Part shown: positions 1-9,228 of the stretch, piece after piece
How positions within the stretch are numbered: position 1 is the stretch's first letter
Layout of the letters: each line of letters begins with the position of its first letter
Assembly (NCBI GenBank): GCA_947495035.1
Contig: CANLXI010000001.1
Span: 554,305 to 618,304, forward strand
Source: an uncultured Granulosicoccus sp.
GTDB lineage: Bacteria; Pseudomonadota; Gammaproteobacteria; Granulosicoccales; Granulosicoccaceae
Direction of reading: 5' to 3'
Length of the DNA: 64,000 bases
The notes under the pieces: model-generated
Database searches by the model: none
The model's input: only the letters and a program-made list of their open reading frames with translations
Told to the model about the DNA's origin: nothing
Made by a program: the position numbers and the translations under genes

Positions 1-500
1 CCCGGAATTTCATTGCCTATACCTCGGAAGACATGGTCGGTGTGGAGATTGGGGGCGCGGTCAAGAATGCCCTGGCCATTGGTGCCGGTCTTTCAGACGG
101 CCTCGGTTTCGGTGCCAATGCCCGCATTGCCTTGATCAACCGAGGGTTGCGTGAATTGTCTCGCCTGGGTCTGGCCATGGGGGCTCGAGCCGAAACCTTC
201 GTCGGGTTGGCGGGTATGGGGGATCTGGTACTCACCTGTACGGACAACCAGTCCCGTAATCGTCGAATGGGACTCGCCTTGGCCTCCGGCAAGAGCATCG
301 ATGAAGCGGCCGAGGAGATTGGTCAGGTCGTGGAAGGGGTGGGAGCTGCTCGAGCTGTTTATGAGCAGGCACAACGGCTCGATGTGCGCATGCCGATCAT
401 CGAACAGATATACCGTGTGGTGGTTGACGGGGTCGATCCGAAGGATGCCGTCGAAGCACTGTTGAGTCGGGAGCTGGGGGCGGGGGGCGAGCACGGTTGA
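1..500 (+). CDS. gpsA: Glycerol-3-phosphate dehydrogenase [NAD(P)+], C-terminal part
   Basis: This is the 3' part of a gene that begins outside the window; the reading frame enters at base 3 and stops at 498-500. The visible ~165 residues are the helical C-terminal substrate-binding domain. GpsA reduces dihydroxyacetone phosphate to sn-glycerol-3-phosphate in the cytoplasm for phospholipid synthesis. The diagnostic stretch is [16 protein letters not shown], which carries the catalytic lysine, followed by [11 protein letters not shown], the glycine-rich [12 protein letters not shown] and SRNRRMG. The C-terminus is the usual length. The stop codon lies inside a 12-bp sequence that is repeated downstream, on the far side of a heptanucleotide array. 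Identification is secure; the N-terminal Rossmann domain cannot be seen. Confidence 0.95.
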   Translation, partial: RNFIAYTSEDMVGVEIGGAVKNALAIGAGLSDGLGFGANARIALINRGLRELSRLGLAMGARAETFVGLAGMGDLVLTCTDNQSRNRRMGLALASGKSIDEAAEEIGQVVEGVGAARAVYEQAQRLDVRMPIIEQIYRVVVDGVDPKDAVEALLSRELGAGGEHG

Positions 501-690
501 GCCGGGTGCCGGAAGCCGGAAGCTGGGTGCTGGGTGCTGGGTGCTGGGTGCTGGGTGCTGGGTGCTGGGTGCTGGGTGCTGGGAGCCGGGAGCCGGGAGC
601 TGGGAGCTGGGAGCTGGGAGCTGGGAGCCGGGAGCTGGGAGCCGGGAGCTGGGAGCTGGGTGTCGGAGGCCGTGGGCCAGCACGGTTGAG
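490..690. repeat. 12-bp direct repeats flanking the heptad array
   Basis: The sequence AGCACGGTTGAG occurs at 490-501, where it contains the gpsA stop codon, and again exactly at 679-690 beyond the array. The array therefore sits between two copies of the end of gpsA. This could be a duplication made when the repeat arose or expanded, or a target-site-like duplication. No transposase or inverted repeat is present. Confidence 0.8.
504..664. repeat. Heptanucleotide tandem array (GGGWGCY), 23 units
   Basis: An uninterrupted series of 7-bp units lies just 3' of gpsA. From 525 to 664 there are exactly 20 units: eight GGGTGCT copies, then eleven GGGAGCT or GGGAGCC copies, and a final GGGTGTC. Three degenerate units (504-524) precede them. 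Nearly every unit starts with GGG followed by four bases, so the plus strand, which is also the transcript sense of gpsA, could fold into G-quadruplexes. GGGNNNN heptads are known from other bacteria such as Xanthomonas and Nostoc. No protein is credible here; the open frames are simple translations of the repeat. Confidence 0.95.
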
Positions 691-729
691 GAACATGGAA
701 CCCGAGTGAGATTGGTGTAGTCTATCGAC

Positions 730-2160
730 ATGAGCCATATACCATCAGCATTGCCTGCCGAGCTCGCCATCGGCATCGTCCATCTCGGTCTTGGTGCCTT
801 TCACCGCGCACACCAGGCGGTATATACCGAAGACGCCATCCAGCAGGCAGGTGGTGACTGGGGTATCTGCGCAGTCGCCATGCGTAGTCGAGAACTGGCA
901 ACCGTGATGTTGGAAAACAACGGTCGCTACTCGCTGATCGAGCAACAGGCAGATGGCCCTGAGCTGCGTGAGCTATCCGTCATACGTGAGGTACTCTGCC
1001 TGCCGGATTCACCGGGCATGGTGATCCAGCGCATCTCCGACCCTGCTGTTCATCTGGTGAGTGTCACGGTGACCGAAAAAGGCTACTGTTTCAGCGGTCC
1101 GGATCGGCACCTGAATACAGACGATCCACTGATCATGCATGATCTGGCGAATCCCTCTCAAGCCCGTTCGATGCCTGGCATTCTGGTGGCCGGTCTGCGC
1201 CAACGTCGCGAATCCGGTGGAACCGGACTGTCGATTCTTTCCTGTGACAACCTGCCCGCCAACGGCAAGTTGCTGCGCCAGATCGTGCTCTCCCATGCTG
1301 CGCTGCTGGATGCCGAACTGGCGCAGTGGATCGAGCAGAACTGTCGATTTCCGGACTCCATGGTGGACCGAATCACGCCAGCTGCCACGGTTGCCACCCT
1401 GACGCTGGCAAGCGATCTACTGGGGCGTGCGGATCCTGCTGCCATTGAAACCGAGCCCTTCAGACAGTGGGTCATCGAGGACGATTTTGCCGGACCACGC
1501 CCGGCGTGGGAGAAGGCCGGTGCTCAATTCGTTGCGGATGTTGCACCATTCGAAGACATGAAACTGCGCATGCTCAATGGCGCGCACTCGTTGATTGCCT
1601 ATCTGGGCGCTGTGTCTGGTCTGCCGGCGGTTCGCGACGTCATGCAAGTGTCTGCCTACCGGACACTGCTCGATCACCATATGGCCATGGCGGCAGAGAC
1701 GCTCGAAGGCATGGACAAAGAGGACGCCGCTGGCTATCGTGCGCAATTGCTGGAACGCTTCGAAAACCCCGCTATCGATCACCGGTGCCTGCAGATCGCG
1801 ATGGACGGCAGTCAGAAGATGCCCCAGCGAATACTGACTCCTGCATCGATACGTCTGGCGCGCGGGATGACTGTCGATACCTATGCGCTCGCCACGGCCT
1901 TGTGGGTCCGCTATCTGATGGGTCGAGATGAGCAGGGCGCAGCAATCGACTGCAGTGACCCGCTGATTGGCCAGTTGCAGCTGATCTTCAATGCCAGCGA
2001 TGCAATGAGTCAGCGTATAGCCGGTCTTGGCAGAATTCCGGGTGTTCCGCAAGATCTGTTCAATCAGGCGCACTGGGTCGACCAGGTAGCGGATCTGGTG
2101 AACGCATCCAATACACACGGTGTACGTGCCGTGGTGTCGGAACTGGTCGATTCCATTTGA
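730..2160 (+). CDS. Mannitol dehydrogenase family oxidoreductase (mannitol 2-dehydrogenase or fructuronate reductase type)
   Basis: A 476-residue member of the long-chain mannitol dehydrogenase family, which interconverts a hexitol or hexuronate-derived polyol and its 2-keto sugar with NAD(H). The N-terminal nucleotide-binding segment shows VHLGLGAFHRAHQA at residues ~17-30. VDRITPAAT follows near 215, and the catalytic region KLRMLNGAHS near 278 carries the family's lysine, Asn and His. Length matches the family (about 460-500). No strong ribosome-binding site precedes the ATG, which lies 40 bp past the repeat block. No uronate or mannitol genes are adjacent, so the substrate (mannitol, arabinitol, fructuronate or tagaturonate) cannot be fixed from context. 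Confidence 0.88.
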   Translation: MSHIPSALPAELAIGIVHLGLGAFHRAHQAVYTEDAIQQAGGDWGICAVAMRSRELATVMLENNGRYSLIEQQADGPELRELSVIREVLCLPDSPGMVIQRISDPAVHLVSVTVTEKGYCFSGPDRHLNTDDPLIMHDLANPSQARSMPGILVAGLRQRRESGGTGLSILSCDNLPANGKLLRQIVLSHAALLDAELAQWIEQNCRFPDSMVDRITPAATVATLTLASDLLGRADPAAIETEPFRQWVIEDDFAGPRPAWEKAGAQFVADVAPFEDMKLRMLNGAHSLIAYLGAVSGLPAVRDVMQVSAYRTLLDHHMAMAAETLEGMDKEDAAGYRAQLLERFENPAIDHRCLQIAMDGSQKMPQRILTPASIRLARGMTVDTYALATALWVRYLMGRDEQGAAIDCSDPLIGQLQLIFNASDAMSQRIAGLGRIPGVPQDLFNQAHWVDQVADLVNASNTHGVRAVVSELVDSI

Positions 2161-2338
2161 CCGGAAGCTGATTCGACGCGCAGAGGATCATCCTTTCCGG
2201 CCCGTGATTTCCTAACCTGTTACATCTCCAGTTATTTCGCCATTGCGTCGTTATGTCAGTGTAGCCGCAGGTATATCGCAGATCATTCACTGCGAAAACC
2301 GGTAATGCTCGACACACCGTCGATTGGAGATTGACACA

Positions 2339-3412
2339 ATGACAAGCATGTTTGGTGTTGTCCGCAGAATCAGACGACGCCACGGCCGATGGCTTCATGT
2401 CATTGTTCTGCTGTCGTTGTCTGCCTGTGATCAGAATGATGACTGGCAGAAGTTCTCTCGTCTGGCTGCACAGCCGACAACGCTCAGTACCTTGCAGCGC
2501 GAGGCCATACCCCTGTCCGAGCCAGTCAGAGCATTACAGGCTCAGAATCCGGATTTCATCAATTCAGAGCTGGTGAGTCTGGGCAGGCAGCTCTTCCACG
2601 ACAAACGGCTGTCGGGTGACGGGACGATCTCCTGTGCCTCTTGTCACAATGTCCAGGCTGGCGGCGACGATGGCCGGGCGACTTCCGTTGGCATGAAAGG
2701 GCAGATTGGCAATATCAATGCACCGACGGTGCTCAACAGTGGTCACAATTTTCGCCAGTTCTGGGACGGACGGGCGGATTCCCTTGTCGCACAGGCATTG
2801 GGGCCCGTCGTCAACCCGATTGAAATGGGGGCAAACTGGCCTGAAGTATTGGAGAAGCTGTCAACCGACAAGGTACTGCTCTCCCGATTCGAGACGGTGT
2901 TCAACACACGGGAACTGACGCCTGAATTGCTGGCGGAAGCCATTGCAGCTTATGAAAGAACGCTGATTACGCCATCGCCATTCGATGATTACCTGAATGG
3001 CAACACTCGCGCCATCAGCGCTCAGGCAGCTGCCGGCTATGAATTGTTCAAGGGCTATGGTTGCACTGCCTGTCATCAGGGAGTGAATCTCGGTGGCAAT
3101 GTCATGCAGTACTTCGGTGCCTTTCATGCGGTCGATGTCGGCCATGGCCAAAGAGCAGGTAATGCCGACAAGGCTGGGACAATACCCGTGTACAAGGTGC
3201 CAACCTTGCGCAATGTGGCCATGACCTCACCCTATTTTCATACCGGTTCTGTCACCTTGTTGAGTGATGCCGTGAAAGTCATGGCCGCGGCTCAACTCGG
3301 CCGTACGATCGGCGATGAGGATGTCGAGCTGATCGTGGCGTTTCTCGAGTCGCTGACCGGCGAAGTGCCCACTCACGCAATGAAGCCAACGCAAGTCACC
3401 TTTGCAGAATGA
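2339..3412 (+). CDS. Di-haem cytochrome c peroxidase / MauG-family lipoprotein
   Basis: About 357 residues from the ATG at 2339, chosen because GGAGA lies 8 bp upstream; a TTG at 2324 is less likely. The N-terminus is a lipoprotein signal ending in LSAC, so the protein is probably membrane-anchored in the periplasm. Two c-type haem sites are visible, CASCH at ~99-103 and CTACH at ~242-246, with the usual family sequence LGRQLFHDKRLS before the first and VPTLRNVAMTSPYFHTG after the second. Such enzymes reduce H2O2 using cytochrome c, or oxidise protein substrates (MauG type). Its last codons overlap the start of the chemoreceptor gene (ATGA), so the two are translationally coupled. Confidence 0.9.
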   Translation: MTSMFGVVRRIRRRHGRWLHVIVLLSLSACDQNDDWQKFSRLAAQPTTLSTLQREAIPLSEPVRALQAQNPDFINSELVSLGRQLFHDKRLSGDGTISCASCHNVQAGGDDGRATSVGMKGQIGNINAPTVLNSGHNFRQFWDGRADSLVAQALGPVVNPIEMGANWPEVLEKLSTDKVLLSRFETVFNTRELTPELLAEAIAAYERTLITPSPFDDYLNGNTRAISAQAAAGYELFKGYGCTACHQGVNLGGNVMQYFGAFHAVDVGHGQRAGNADKAGTIPVYKVPTLRNVAMTSPYFHTGSVTLLSDAVKVMAAAQLGRTIGDEDVELIVAFLESLTGEVPTHAMKPTQVTFAE

Positions 3413-5682
3413 AAACTTTCGAAGCTGGATCATCGTGGGTGAAGTGGGCGATAGGCGGGCTGATCTGCCTGCTACTGATTCTGGTCATTCTCAAACCGAG
3501 AGTGGAGAATGAATTCAATACCCGGTACCTGAACAACATCGCCGATATGCAGGCGCTGACAGGGCAGTTGCTGAGGGATCACCTGCTTGTCAGGCAGGGA
3601 TTGGTCAAGCACTACGATTACCTGGAGGCCGATCTGGAGATGATGGAAAGAACTTCTCGTCTCGCCAGATATGTACCTGCCTATGTCGGTCAGGAATACC
3701 GGGAGAGAAGCAGTGCATTGCTGGATGACTATACTTCGGCCGTTGTTGAACTGCGCAAGCAGGTAGACAAGAGCAAGCGTGGTGTCGGACTTCTCGAGAA
3801 CGCCAGGGCTGCGTTCAGACGCTATCTTGGCGAACTGGCCAGTGTCACCACCAACCATGCGAACCCGGTAGTGAACGGATTGATGAATGACCTGGTTTTC
3901 GATGTGGTCTATCAGGAACCCGATGAGCAATGGCTGGGCAAGCTCGAGCAACTGCAAGGCGAGCTGCCGGTGACTGCCTCCGTCATCAATCCCCTGAGTC
4001 TTCATGCACGAATGATCATCGAGCAGCGTCACCAACTGGCAAGCTCATCCACGCGCCTGTATGAAGAACTCGAAGAGCTCGACCAGCCATTGCAGCTCAA
4101 GGCTCTCTTTGTCGATCAGTATGTGGGCGTTGCCTCGTTTACAGCGGCACTACTGTGGGCCAGCTACGCCATTGTTGCAGCATTGCTGGTCTTGTGCGGA
4201 ATTCTGACGGTCGGTAGTCGAAAGGCACAGGAGCAGGCTCAACGCCTGACGCTGGTAGCGCAGCAGGCGCAGGCAGGGTCGGAAAAGCGGGTACAGGAAA
4301 CCCAGATTGCAGTATCCCAGTGCAACGAATTGCTCTCGAAGATTGCCGAGGGAGACTTCGGTAGTCGACTGCAGGGCCCGTTTGACGAAGAGCTCGAATT
4401 GTTGCGCACGGGTATCAATCAAACGGCAGACAGCGTCGAATTCACCATGTCCGAACTGACACGCGTCATGCTGGCCATACAGGAAGGACGCTTCGATGTG
4501 CGCCTGGATTCTCGAGTACAAGGTGATATCGGTCAGCAGGTTGATCAGACCATTACCGTGCTGGACACGACATTCGACACCATCTGCAGTGTCATGGACG
4601 ATATGCGAGACGGTTGTTTCGGTGCGCGTGTCGATGTGCAGTGCCAGGGGCGCCTGGATGAGCTCAAGCAGTCCATAAACAGTTCCATGAGTGTCATGGA
4701 GGGGGCCATAGCGGCGGTCGTGGAAGTTGCCGAATATCAGTCGCAGGGAGATTTCAACCGGCAGATACGGACCGGTGGGAAGGGCCAGATCGAACTGTTG
4801 GCCAATTCGATCAATGCAACTTCGGCCAAGGTTCACGAGATGGTGCAGCAGATCAGGCAGGCGTCGAGCACCGTGGCGACTTCCTCGGACAGCATGCAAG
4901 TCAATTCCCGGCGTCTGCAGGAACACACGACCGTACACAGTGACGGTGTGTCTCAGCTGCTCGAGAAAGTGGATCTGGTCAGGCAATCGATTCAGACCAA
5001 CCGCGATTCGGTCCAGCAGGCCACCAGACTGGTTGACCGTTCCAGACAGGCGGCAGACGAAGGCAGCAACATCGCCAGTCAGGCCATCGGATACATGGAC
5101 GACATCAATGAAAAGAGTCGGGAAATTGCCAGCAATACCCAGGTGCTGGACACCATAGCGAAGCAGACCAATCTGCTGGCGTTGAATGCAGCGGTGGAGG
5201 CTGCGCGTGCCGGAACTCACGGCAGTGGTTTCTCGGTGGTGGCCAATGAAGTCAAGGAGCTGGCCAGACAATCGGCGCAGGCATCGACCCATATCACGGC
5301 ACTGATCGCGGCGATCTCGAATGACATCCTGCAGGGAGCCGAATCAGTCTCGAATACCGGTCAGTCCCTGCAGGCGATCAACCAATCGATCAGCAATGTG
5401 GAGCAGGCGACTCGTATCATCGTGGACGAATCCCTGCTGCAGGAGAGGGAAATGGATACGATCGTGGACATTGTGGAAGATGCGCGACGGATGATGGTCT
5501 CTGATTCGCAATTGGCAGAGACCAATATGGCGACCTCGGTGTCCCTGGGCGAGCTAGCCCATCGAGTGTCGGAATTGCTGGCCTTCTTCAAGGCCGGAGA
5601 CAGAGACCTGCCGGTTGGTCGAGAATCAGCTGCCGTCGCTTCTTCCAGTGAGGCGGACAGCAGCTACCGCAAGGTAGCCTGA
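3409..5682 (+). CDS. Methyl-accepting chemotaxis protein with DAHL-like sensor and four HAMP-like modules
   Basis: A 757-residue chemoreceptor. TM1 is at ~12-29, then an all-helical periplasmic region (~35-240) resembling the DAHL domain; its first part has the typical LLRDHLLVRQGLVKHYDYL pattern. TM2 is at ~244-268. Four successive HAMP-like repeats follow, near residues 307, 353, 395 and 440, each with an EGDF/EGRF/DGCF/QGDF core. The signalling hairpin tip is TNLLALNAAVEAARAG near 587. No C-terminal pentapeptide tether for CheR is seen. It should relay periplasmic signals to CheA/CheW. Overlap with the peroxidase gene suggests a redox-linked or peroxide-linked stimulus, but that is inference. 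Confidence 0.92.
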   Translation: MKTFEAGSSWVKWAIGGLICLLLILVILKPRVENEFNTRYLNNIADMQALTGQLLRDHLLVRQGLVKHYDYLEADLEMMERTSRLARYVPAYVGQEYRERSSALLDDYTSAVVELRKQVDKSKRGVGLLENARAAFRRYLGELASVTTNHANPVVNGLMNDLVFDVVYQEPDEQWLGKLEQLQGELPVTASVINPLSLHARMIIEQRHQLASSSTRLYEELEELDQPLQLKALFVDQYVGVASFTAALLWASYAIVAALLVLCGILTVGSRKAQEQAQRLTLVAQQAQAGSEKRVQETQIAVSQCNELLSKIAEGDFGSRLQGPFDEELELLRTGINQTADSVEFTMSELTRVMLAIQEGRFDVRLDSRVQGDIGQQVDQTITVLDTTFDTICSVMDDMRDGCFGARVDVQCQGRLDELKQSINSSMSVMEGAIAAVVEVAEYQSQGDFNRQIRTGGKGQIELLANSINATSAKVHEMVQQIRQASSTVATSSDSMQVNSRRLQEHTTVHSDGVSQLLEKVDLVRQSIQTNRDSVQQATRLVDRSRQAADEGSNIASQAIGYMDDINEKSREIASNTQVLDTIAKQTNLLALNAAVEAARAGTHGSGFSVVANEVKELARQSAQASTHITALIAAISNDILQGAESVSNTGQSLQAINQSISNVEQATRIIVDESLLQEREMDTIVDIVEDARRMMVSDSQLAETNMATSVSLGELAHRVSELLAFFKAGDRDLPVGRESAAVASSSEADSSYRKVA

Positions 5683-5814
5683 TTTTGTCAGGAAATCGTT
5701 ATGATTTCGTGATAACTCCACGGCCTGAGGTGTGTCTACCTGTGCAGTTGCCATCGGGAATCGCCTTTTTGCGAATCCGACGGCACGCTATCCCAGCTGC
5801 TCAGGAGAATACTC

Positions 5815-6816
5815 ATGCATTTCCCACATTTGACGGTAGCCGCCACCGCTGCCTTGCTTGCGGTTACCGCCACACCGATCCTCGCCGCCGATTACGAGGT
5901 CACCGTCACCAATCTGACTCGAGGTCAGCATTTCACACCATTGATCGCCGCTGCTCATGATTCAGGTACGAGGATGTTTCATGCCGGCGAGCAGGCATCC
6001 GCGGAACTGCAGGCTATGGCCGAAGGTGGCGATATCGGTCCCCTGATCGACCTGCTGAGCAGCCTCGGAGCCTCATTCAGTGCCGGTGAAGGTCTGCTGG
6101 CTCCCGGCATGAGCACGACTCTGCAGTTGACAGACGTTGCCAGCAGCAATTCTCTGTTGTCACTCAGCGGCATGTTGTTGCCGACCAATGATGGCTTTGT
6201 GGGGCTGGACTCAGTCAATCTGCCCGAGCAGCCCGGCAGCACTGTCACACTGTTCGCCCGCGGCTACGATGCCGGTACGGAAGCCAATGACGAGCTGCTG
6301 GGAGGAGGTGCGCCTGGAGTACCCGGATTTCCGGCACCACCGCCGGTCGTCGCAACTGGAACCGGAACCGGGGGAACTGGCATCAACACCGTGGCTGAAG
6401 GCTATGTACACGTACATCCGGGTGTTCTGGGCGATCTGGATGAGACGGGTGGTGTCAGCGACATCAACGCCGCGACTCATCGTTGGCAGAATCCCGTGGC
6501 TCGTGTTGTCATTACCCGAACAGGGGATGGCAGTGATACCGGCAATGGTGTCAGTGCCGTGAGCAATCTGTCCGGCGCTGTCTATTCGTCATCCGCTCTG
6601 GAGTTGTTCTGGGAGCCCGCTCAGGCAGCGAATTCCATTATTTCAGCGTATCGAGTAACGCGCGACGGTGTCACGCTCGACACCCTGGATGGTCTCAGCT
6701 TCTTCGATCAGAATCTCGCTGCAGGGACTCATTACACCTATACCGTCAGCGCGATCGACGCCAATGGATCAGAAGGTGAATCGCGTGATATCCAGCTGAC
6801 AACCAATGCCCGTTGA
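5815..6816 (+). CDS. Secreted spondin-domain protein with C-terminal fibronectin type III-like domain
   Basis: 333 residues with a Sec signal peptide ending near ATPILA (residue ~24). The mature N-terminus, YEVTVTNLTRGQHFTPLIAA, is the start of a bacterial spondin_N domain, which runs to about residue 220 and includes the HVHPGVLGD segment typical of the family. A Gly/Pro/Thr-rich loop interrupts it near 165-190. Residues ~245-332 look like a fibronectin type III module (ALELFWEPA, TYTVSAIDANGSEG). Spondin-domain proteins are extracellular and of unknown biochemical role in bacteria; adhesion or matrix association is the usual guess. It stands alone between the chemoreceptor and the two-component pair. 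Confidence 0.8.
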   Translation: MHFPHLTVAATAALLAVTATPILAADYEVTVTNLTRGQHFTPLIAAAHDSGTRMFHAGEQASAELQAMAEGGDIGPLIDLLSSLGASFSAGEGLLAPGMSTTLQLTDVASSNSLLSLSGMLLPTNDGFVGLDSVNLPEQPGSTVTLFARGYDAGTEANDELLGGGAPGVPGFPAPPPVVATGTGTGGTGINTVAEGYVHVHPGVLGDLDETGGVSDINAATHRWQNPVARVVITRTGDGSDTGNGVSAVSNLSGAVYSSSALELFWEPAQAANSIISAYRVTRDGVTLDTLDGLSFFDQNLAAGTHYTYTVSAIDANGSEGESRDIQLTTNAR

Positions 6817-6960
6817 TGGGTACTGTTCAACGCTGTCGGTTTCGCGCCTGAATGTGAGCTGCAGCCGTGAACTTCAAAACGGGTTCCGGCTCCAAGTGGC
6901 ATGAATCGACTTCCTGATCCGATACGTCCGGGCTCCCTGCCACAATCGGGGAGCCCGGGC

Positions 6961-7656
6961 ATGCCTGTCAACAGACGTATTCTGCTGGTGGAAGATGATG
7001 CTGACATCGCAGCTCTGCTGGTGGTACACCTGTCCGATTACGGGGCCGAGATCGTGCATGTCACAGATGGTGTCGATGCTCTGACGTATGCGCTTCAGGA
7101 ACAGTGGGACATGCTCATCCTCGATCTGGGTCTGCCGGGTATCGATGGCGTTGTCATTGCACGGCAGATCCGCCGTCTCGATTCTGCCATTCCGATCCTG
7201 ATGGTCACTGCCCGTGGGACCGAGGCTGACAGAGTACAGGGCCTGGATGCCGGGGCGGACGACTATATCGTCAAACCCTTTTCCATGGCAGAACTGGTGG
7301 CACGTGTGCGGGCCTTGTTCCGACGCTCGGAGACCAGTCACAGAGGGCTCGAGCAACAGGCTCTGGTGGCTGGAGACCTGATTCTGGATGCCAACACCCG
7401 GACCGTGAGCGTGACCGGCGATACAGTTGAGCTGACTTGTCGCGAATTCGGGTTGCTGGCGGCGTTCATTGCACAGCCCGGCAAGACCTTCAGGCGGCGC
7501 GAGTTGCTGGAAAGCGTCTGGGGGACGCAGTACGAGGGTTACCAACATACCGTCAATACACATATCAATCGGTTAAGAGCCAAGATCGAACCGGACCCGG
7601 CAAACCCGAGATATATCCTGACGGTCTGGGGTGTCGGCTACCGATTCAATTGCTGA
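6961..7656 (+). CDS. OmpR-family response regulator
   Basis: 231 residues from the ATG at 6961, which lies a few bases after a GGGGAG and places the receiver domain at the usual distance from the N-terminus; an upstream in-frame ATG at 6901 would add a 20-residue Pro-rich extension unusual for the family. The receiver domain has the acidic pair (EDDAD), the phospho-acceptor Asp55 in ILDLGLPG, the TAR switch residues and the KPF lysine. The C-terminal winged helix ends in the typical INRLRAKIEPDPANPRYI and GVGYRF. It is followed after 3 bp by its kinase. No target operon is evident nearby. Confidence 0.93.
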   Translation: MPVNRRILLVEDDADIAALLVVHLSDYGAEIVHVTDGVDALTYALQEQWDMLILDLGLPGIDGVVIARQIRRLDSAIPILMVTARGTEADRVQGLDAGADDYIVKPFSMAELVARVRALFRRSETSHRGLEQQALVAGDLILDANTRTVSVTGDTVELTCREFGLLAAFIAQPGKTFRRRELLESVWGTQYEGYQHTVNTHINRLRAKIEPDPANPRYILTVWGVGYRFNC

Positions 7657-7659
7657 CCG

Positions 7660-9228
7660 ATGCTGTCCTCGCTGTTTGTTCGCCTGTGTCTGGTTTTCAC
7701 GGCGATACTGCTTTGTCTGGGCCTGCTGACTCTGGCCATTGCCAATCGTAATCAGCAACGCTATTTCGAAGAATTCACGCAAGAGCTCAATCGTCCGGTG
7801 GCGATGTACATTGCCACACAGAAGCGGCTGTTCGTGGATGGTGAGCCGGATCATCAGGCTCTGCGTGAACTGGCCGCCCATGTCATGGTCATCAATCCCA
7901 GTCTGCAGGTCTACCTGCTGGATCGACAAGGGCGAGTACTGGACTCGCTCGCAGGCGAGCCTGATGCAGTGCAGCGACATGTGGACCTGGAACCGATTCA
8001 GCGATTCGTCGCAGGAACAGCGCACCTGCCTCTGTACGGAGACAATCCGGCGGTACCTGGTCAACAGCGCGTCTTCTCGGCTTATCCGGTCTCTGGTGGC
8101 CAGGCCGGGAACAGTGGCTGTGAGTCATGCGGCTATGTCTATGCGGTTCTCGGGGGAGAACGACACAGTTCACTCTGGCAGTCTCTGGCAGGCAGTTATG
8201 CATTGCGGGACAACGTGGCGATGTTCGCTGTCGTACTGGCACTTGCACTGGTAGCAGGCATGGCCCTTTTCTTCCTGATGACGCGTCCCTTGCGAGCGAT
8301 GACGGCTTCACTCGGACAATGGCGGCTCGCAGCGGATCGGGCAGCCGATAGCTCCCCGGTCGTGGGCCGATCAACTGTCGTCAAGCGCGGCAACGAGCTG
8401 GAGGATCTGGAGAGCACCTGTCACGCCATGCTTGAGCGACTGGATCAGCAATATCAGTTTCTGGATAGCGCGGATCGGCGCCGACGGGAATTTCTGACCA
8501 GTGTCTCTCACGACCTGCGAACTCCGCTGACCAGTCTCAGTGGTGCCGTCGAGACCTTGTTGCTCAAGCACGATTCACTGAGTGATGAGGAGCGGCAACA
8601 CTATCTGTTGCTGGCACAGCGTCAAGGGGGTCGTTTGTGGCGACTGATCGCTCAGGTTTTCGAGTTGGCTCGACTGGATTCCGGTGACATTGACGTGCAT
8701 GTGGAAAGGATTCCTTTCTCGGAGCTGGTCTTTGACACGGCTCAGGATTTCGAGACACTGGCGCGGGAGCGTTCGATCACACTGCAGGTGAGCGTGCTGT
8801 GCAAGGACAAGTCACTGTGGGTGATGGCTGACATGGGCCTGTTGCAGCGAGTCATCGAAAACCTGTTGGCCAACGCCATTCGACACACCGCTCGTGGCGG
8901 CCAGGTGGCGATCAGACTTGATCGCAGCGGTGACTCGATGGTGCAATTCGAAATTGAAGACTCGGGCTGTGGTTTTTCCCGCCCGCTGGCCGGCTGTTCT
9001 CTCGCTGCCATCCGGGATGTCTCTGCTACGGCCGACAAGTCCGCCAATCATCGTGCGCCGAACATCGAGCGCGGAGGTTCTGATCCGGGTGGCAAGGTCA
9101 TATTGCGAGGCAGTGGCCTGGGTCTGGGCATCGTGCAGCGCATTCTGACCTTGCATGACAGCGAAGCCCTTGTGTGGAGTCGACCGGGCGAAGGGTCGCG
9201 TGTGTGTTTCGAACTGGCTGCCGACTGA
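7660..9228 (+). CDS. Membrane sensor histidine kinase with a CxxC-containing periplasmic domain
   Basis: 522 residues. TM1 is at ~7-28, a periplasmic sensor at ~29-183, TM2 at ~185-207, then HAMP, HisKA with His284 in VSHDLRTPL, and an HATPase domain with N box ENLLANAIRH, G1 DSGCGFS and G2 GSGLGLGI. The periplasmic part contains CESC at ~154-157, a possible redox or metal site. The ATPase domain carries an extra ~45-residue loop between the G1 and G2 boxes. It starts 3 bp after the response regulator stop, so the two form a cognate pair. The stimulus cannot be deduced from neighbours. Confidence 0.92.
   Translation: MLSSLFVRLCLVFTAILLCLGLLTLAIANRNQQRYFEEFTQELNRPVAMYIATQKRLFVDGEPDHQALRELAAHVMVINPSLQVYLLDRQGRVLDSLAGEPDAVQRHVDLEPIQRFVAGTAHLPLYGDNPAVPGQQRVFSAYPVSGGQAGNSGCESCGYVYAVLGGERHSSLWQSLAGSYALRDNVAMFAVVLALALVAGMALFFLMTRPLRAMTASLGQWRLAADRAADSSPVVGRSTVVKRGNELEDLESTCHAMLERLDQQYQFLDSADRRRREFLTSVSHDLRTPLTSLSGAVETLLLKHDSLSDEERQHYLLLAQRQGGRLWRLIAQVFELARLDSGDIDVHVERIPFSELVFDTAQDFETLARERSITLQVSVLCKDKSLWVMADMGLLQRVIENLLANAIRHTARGGQVAIRLDRSGDSMVQFEIEDSGCGFSRPLAGCSLAAIRDVSATADKSANHRAPNIERGGSDPGGKVILRGSGLGLGIVQRILTLHDSEALVWSRPGEGSRVCFELAAD

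Noticed and set aside
504..664. Possible CRISPR-like array
   Set aside because: Units are 7 bp without spacers and no cas gene is near.
93..776. Long Pro/Ala/Ser-rich open frames on the minus strand and a Gly/Trp-rich one on the plus strand
   Set aside because: They are translations of the 7-bp tandem array; every frame stays open because the unit has no stop. No ribosome-binding site or family sequence.
1417..2118. Long antisense frames inside the mannitol dehydrogenase gene
   Set aside because: Shadow of a real gene in another frame; no family features.
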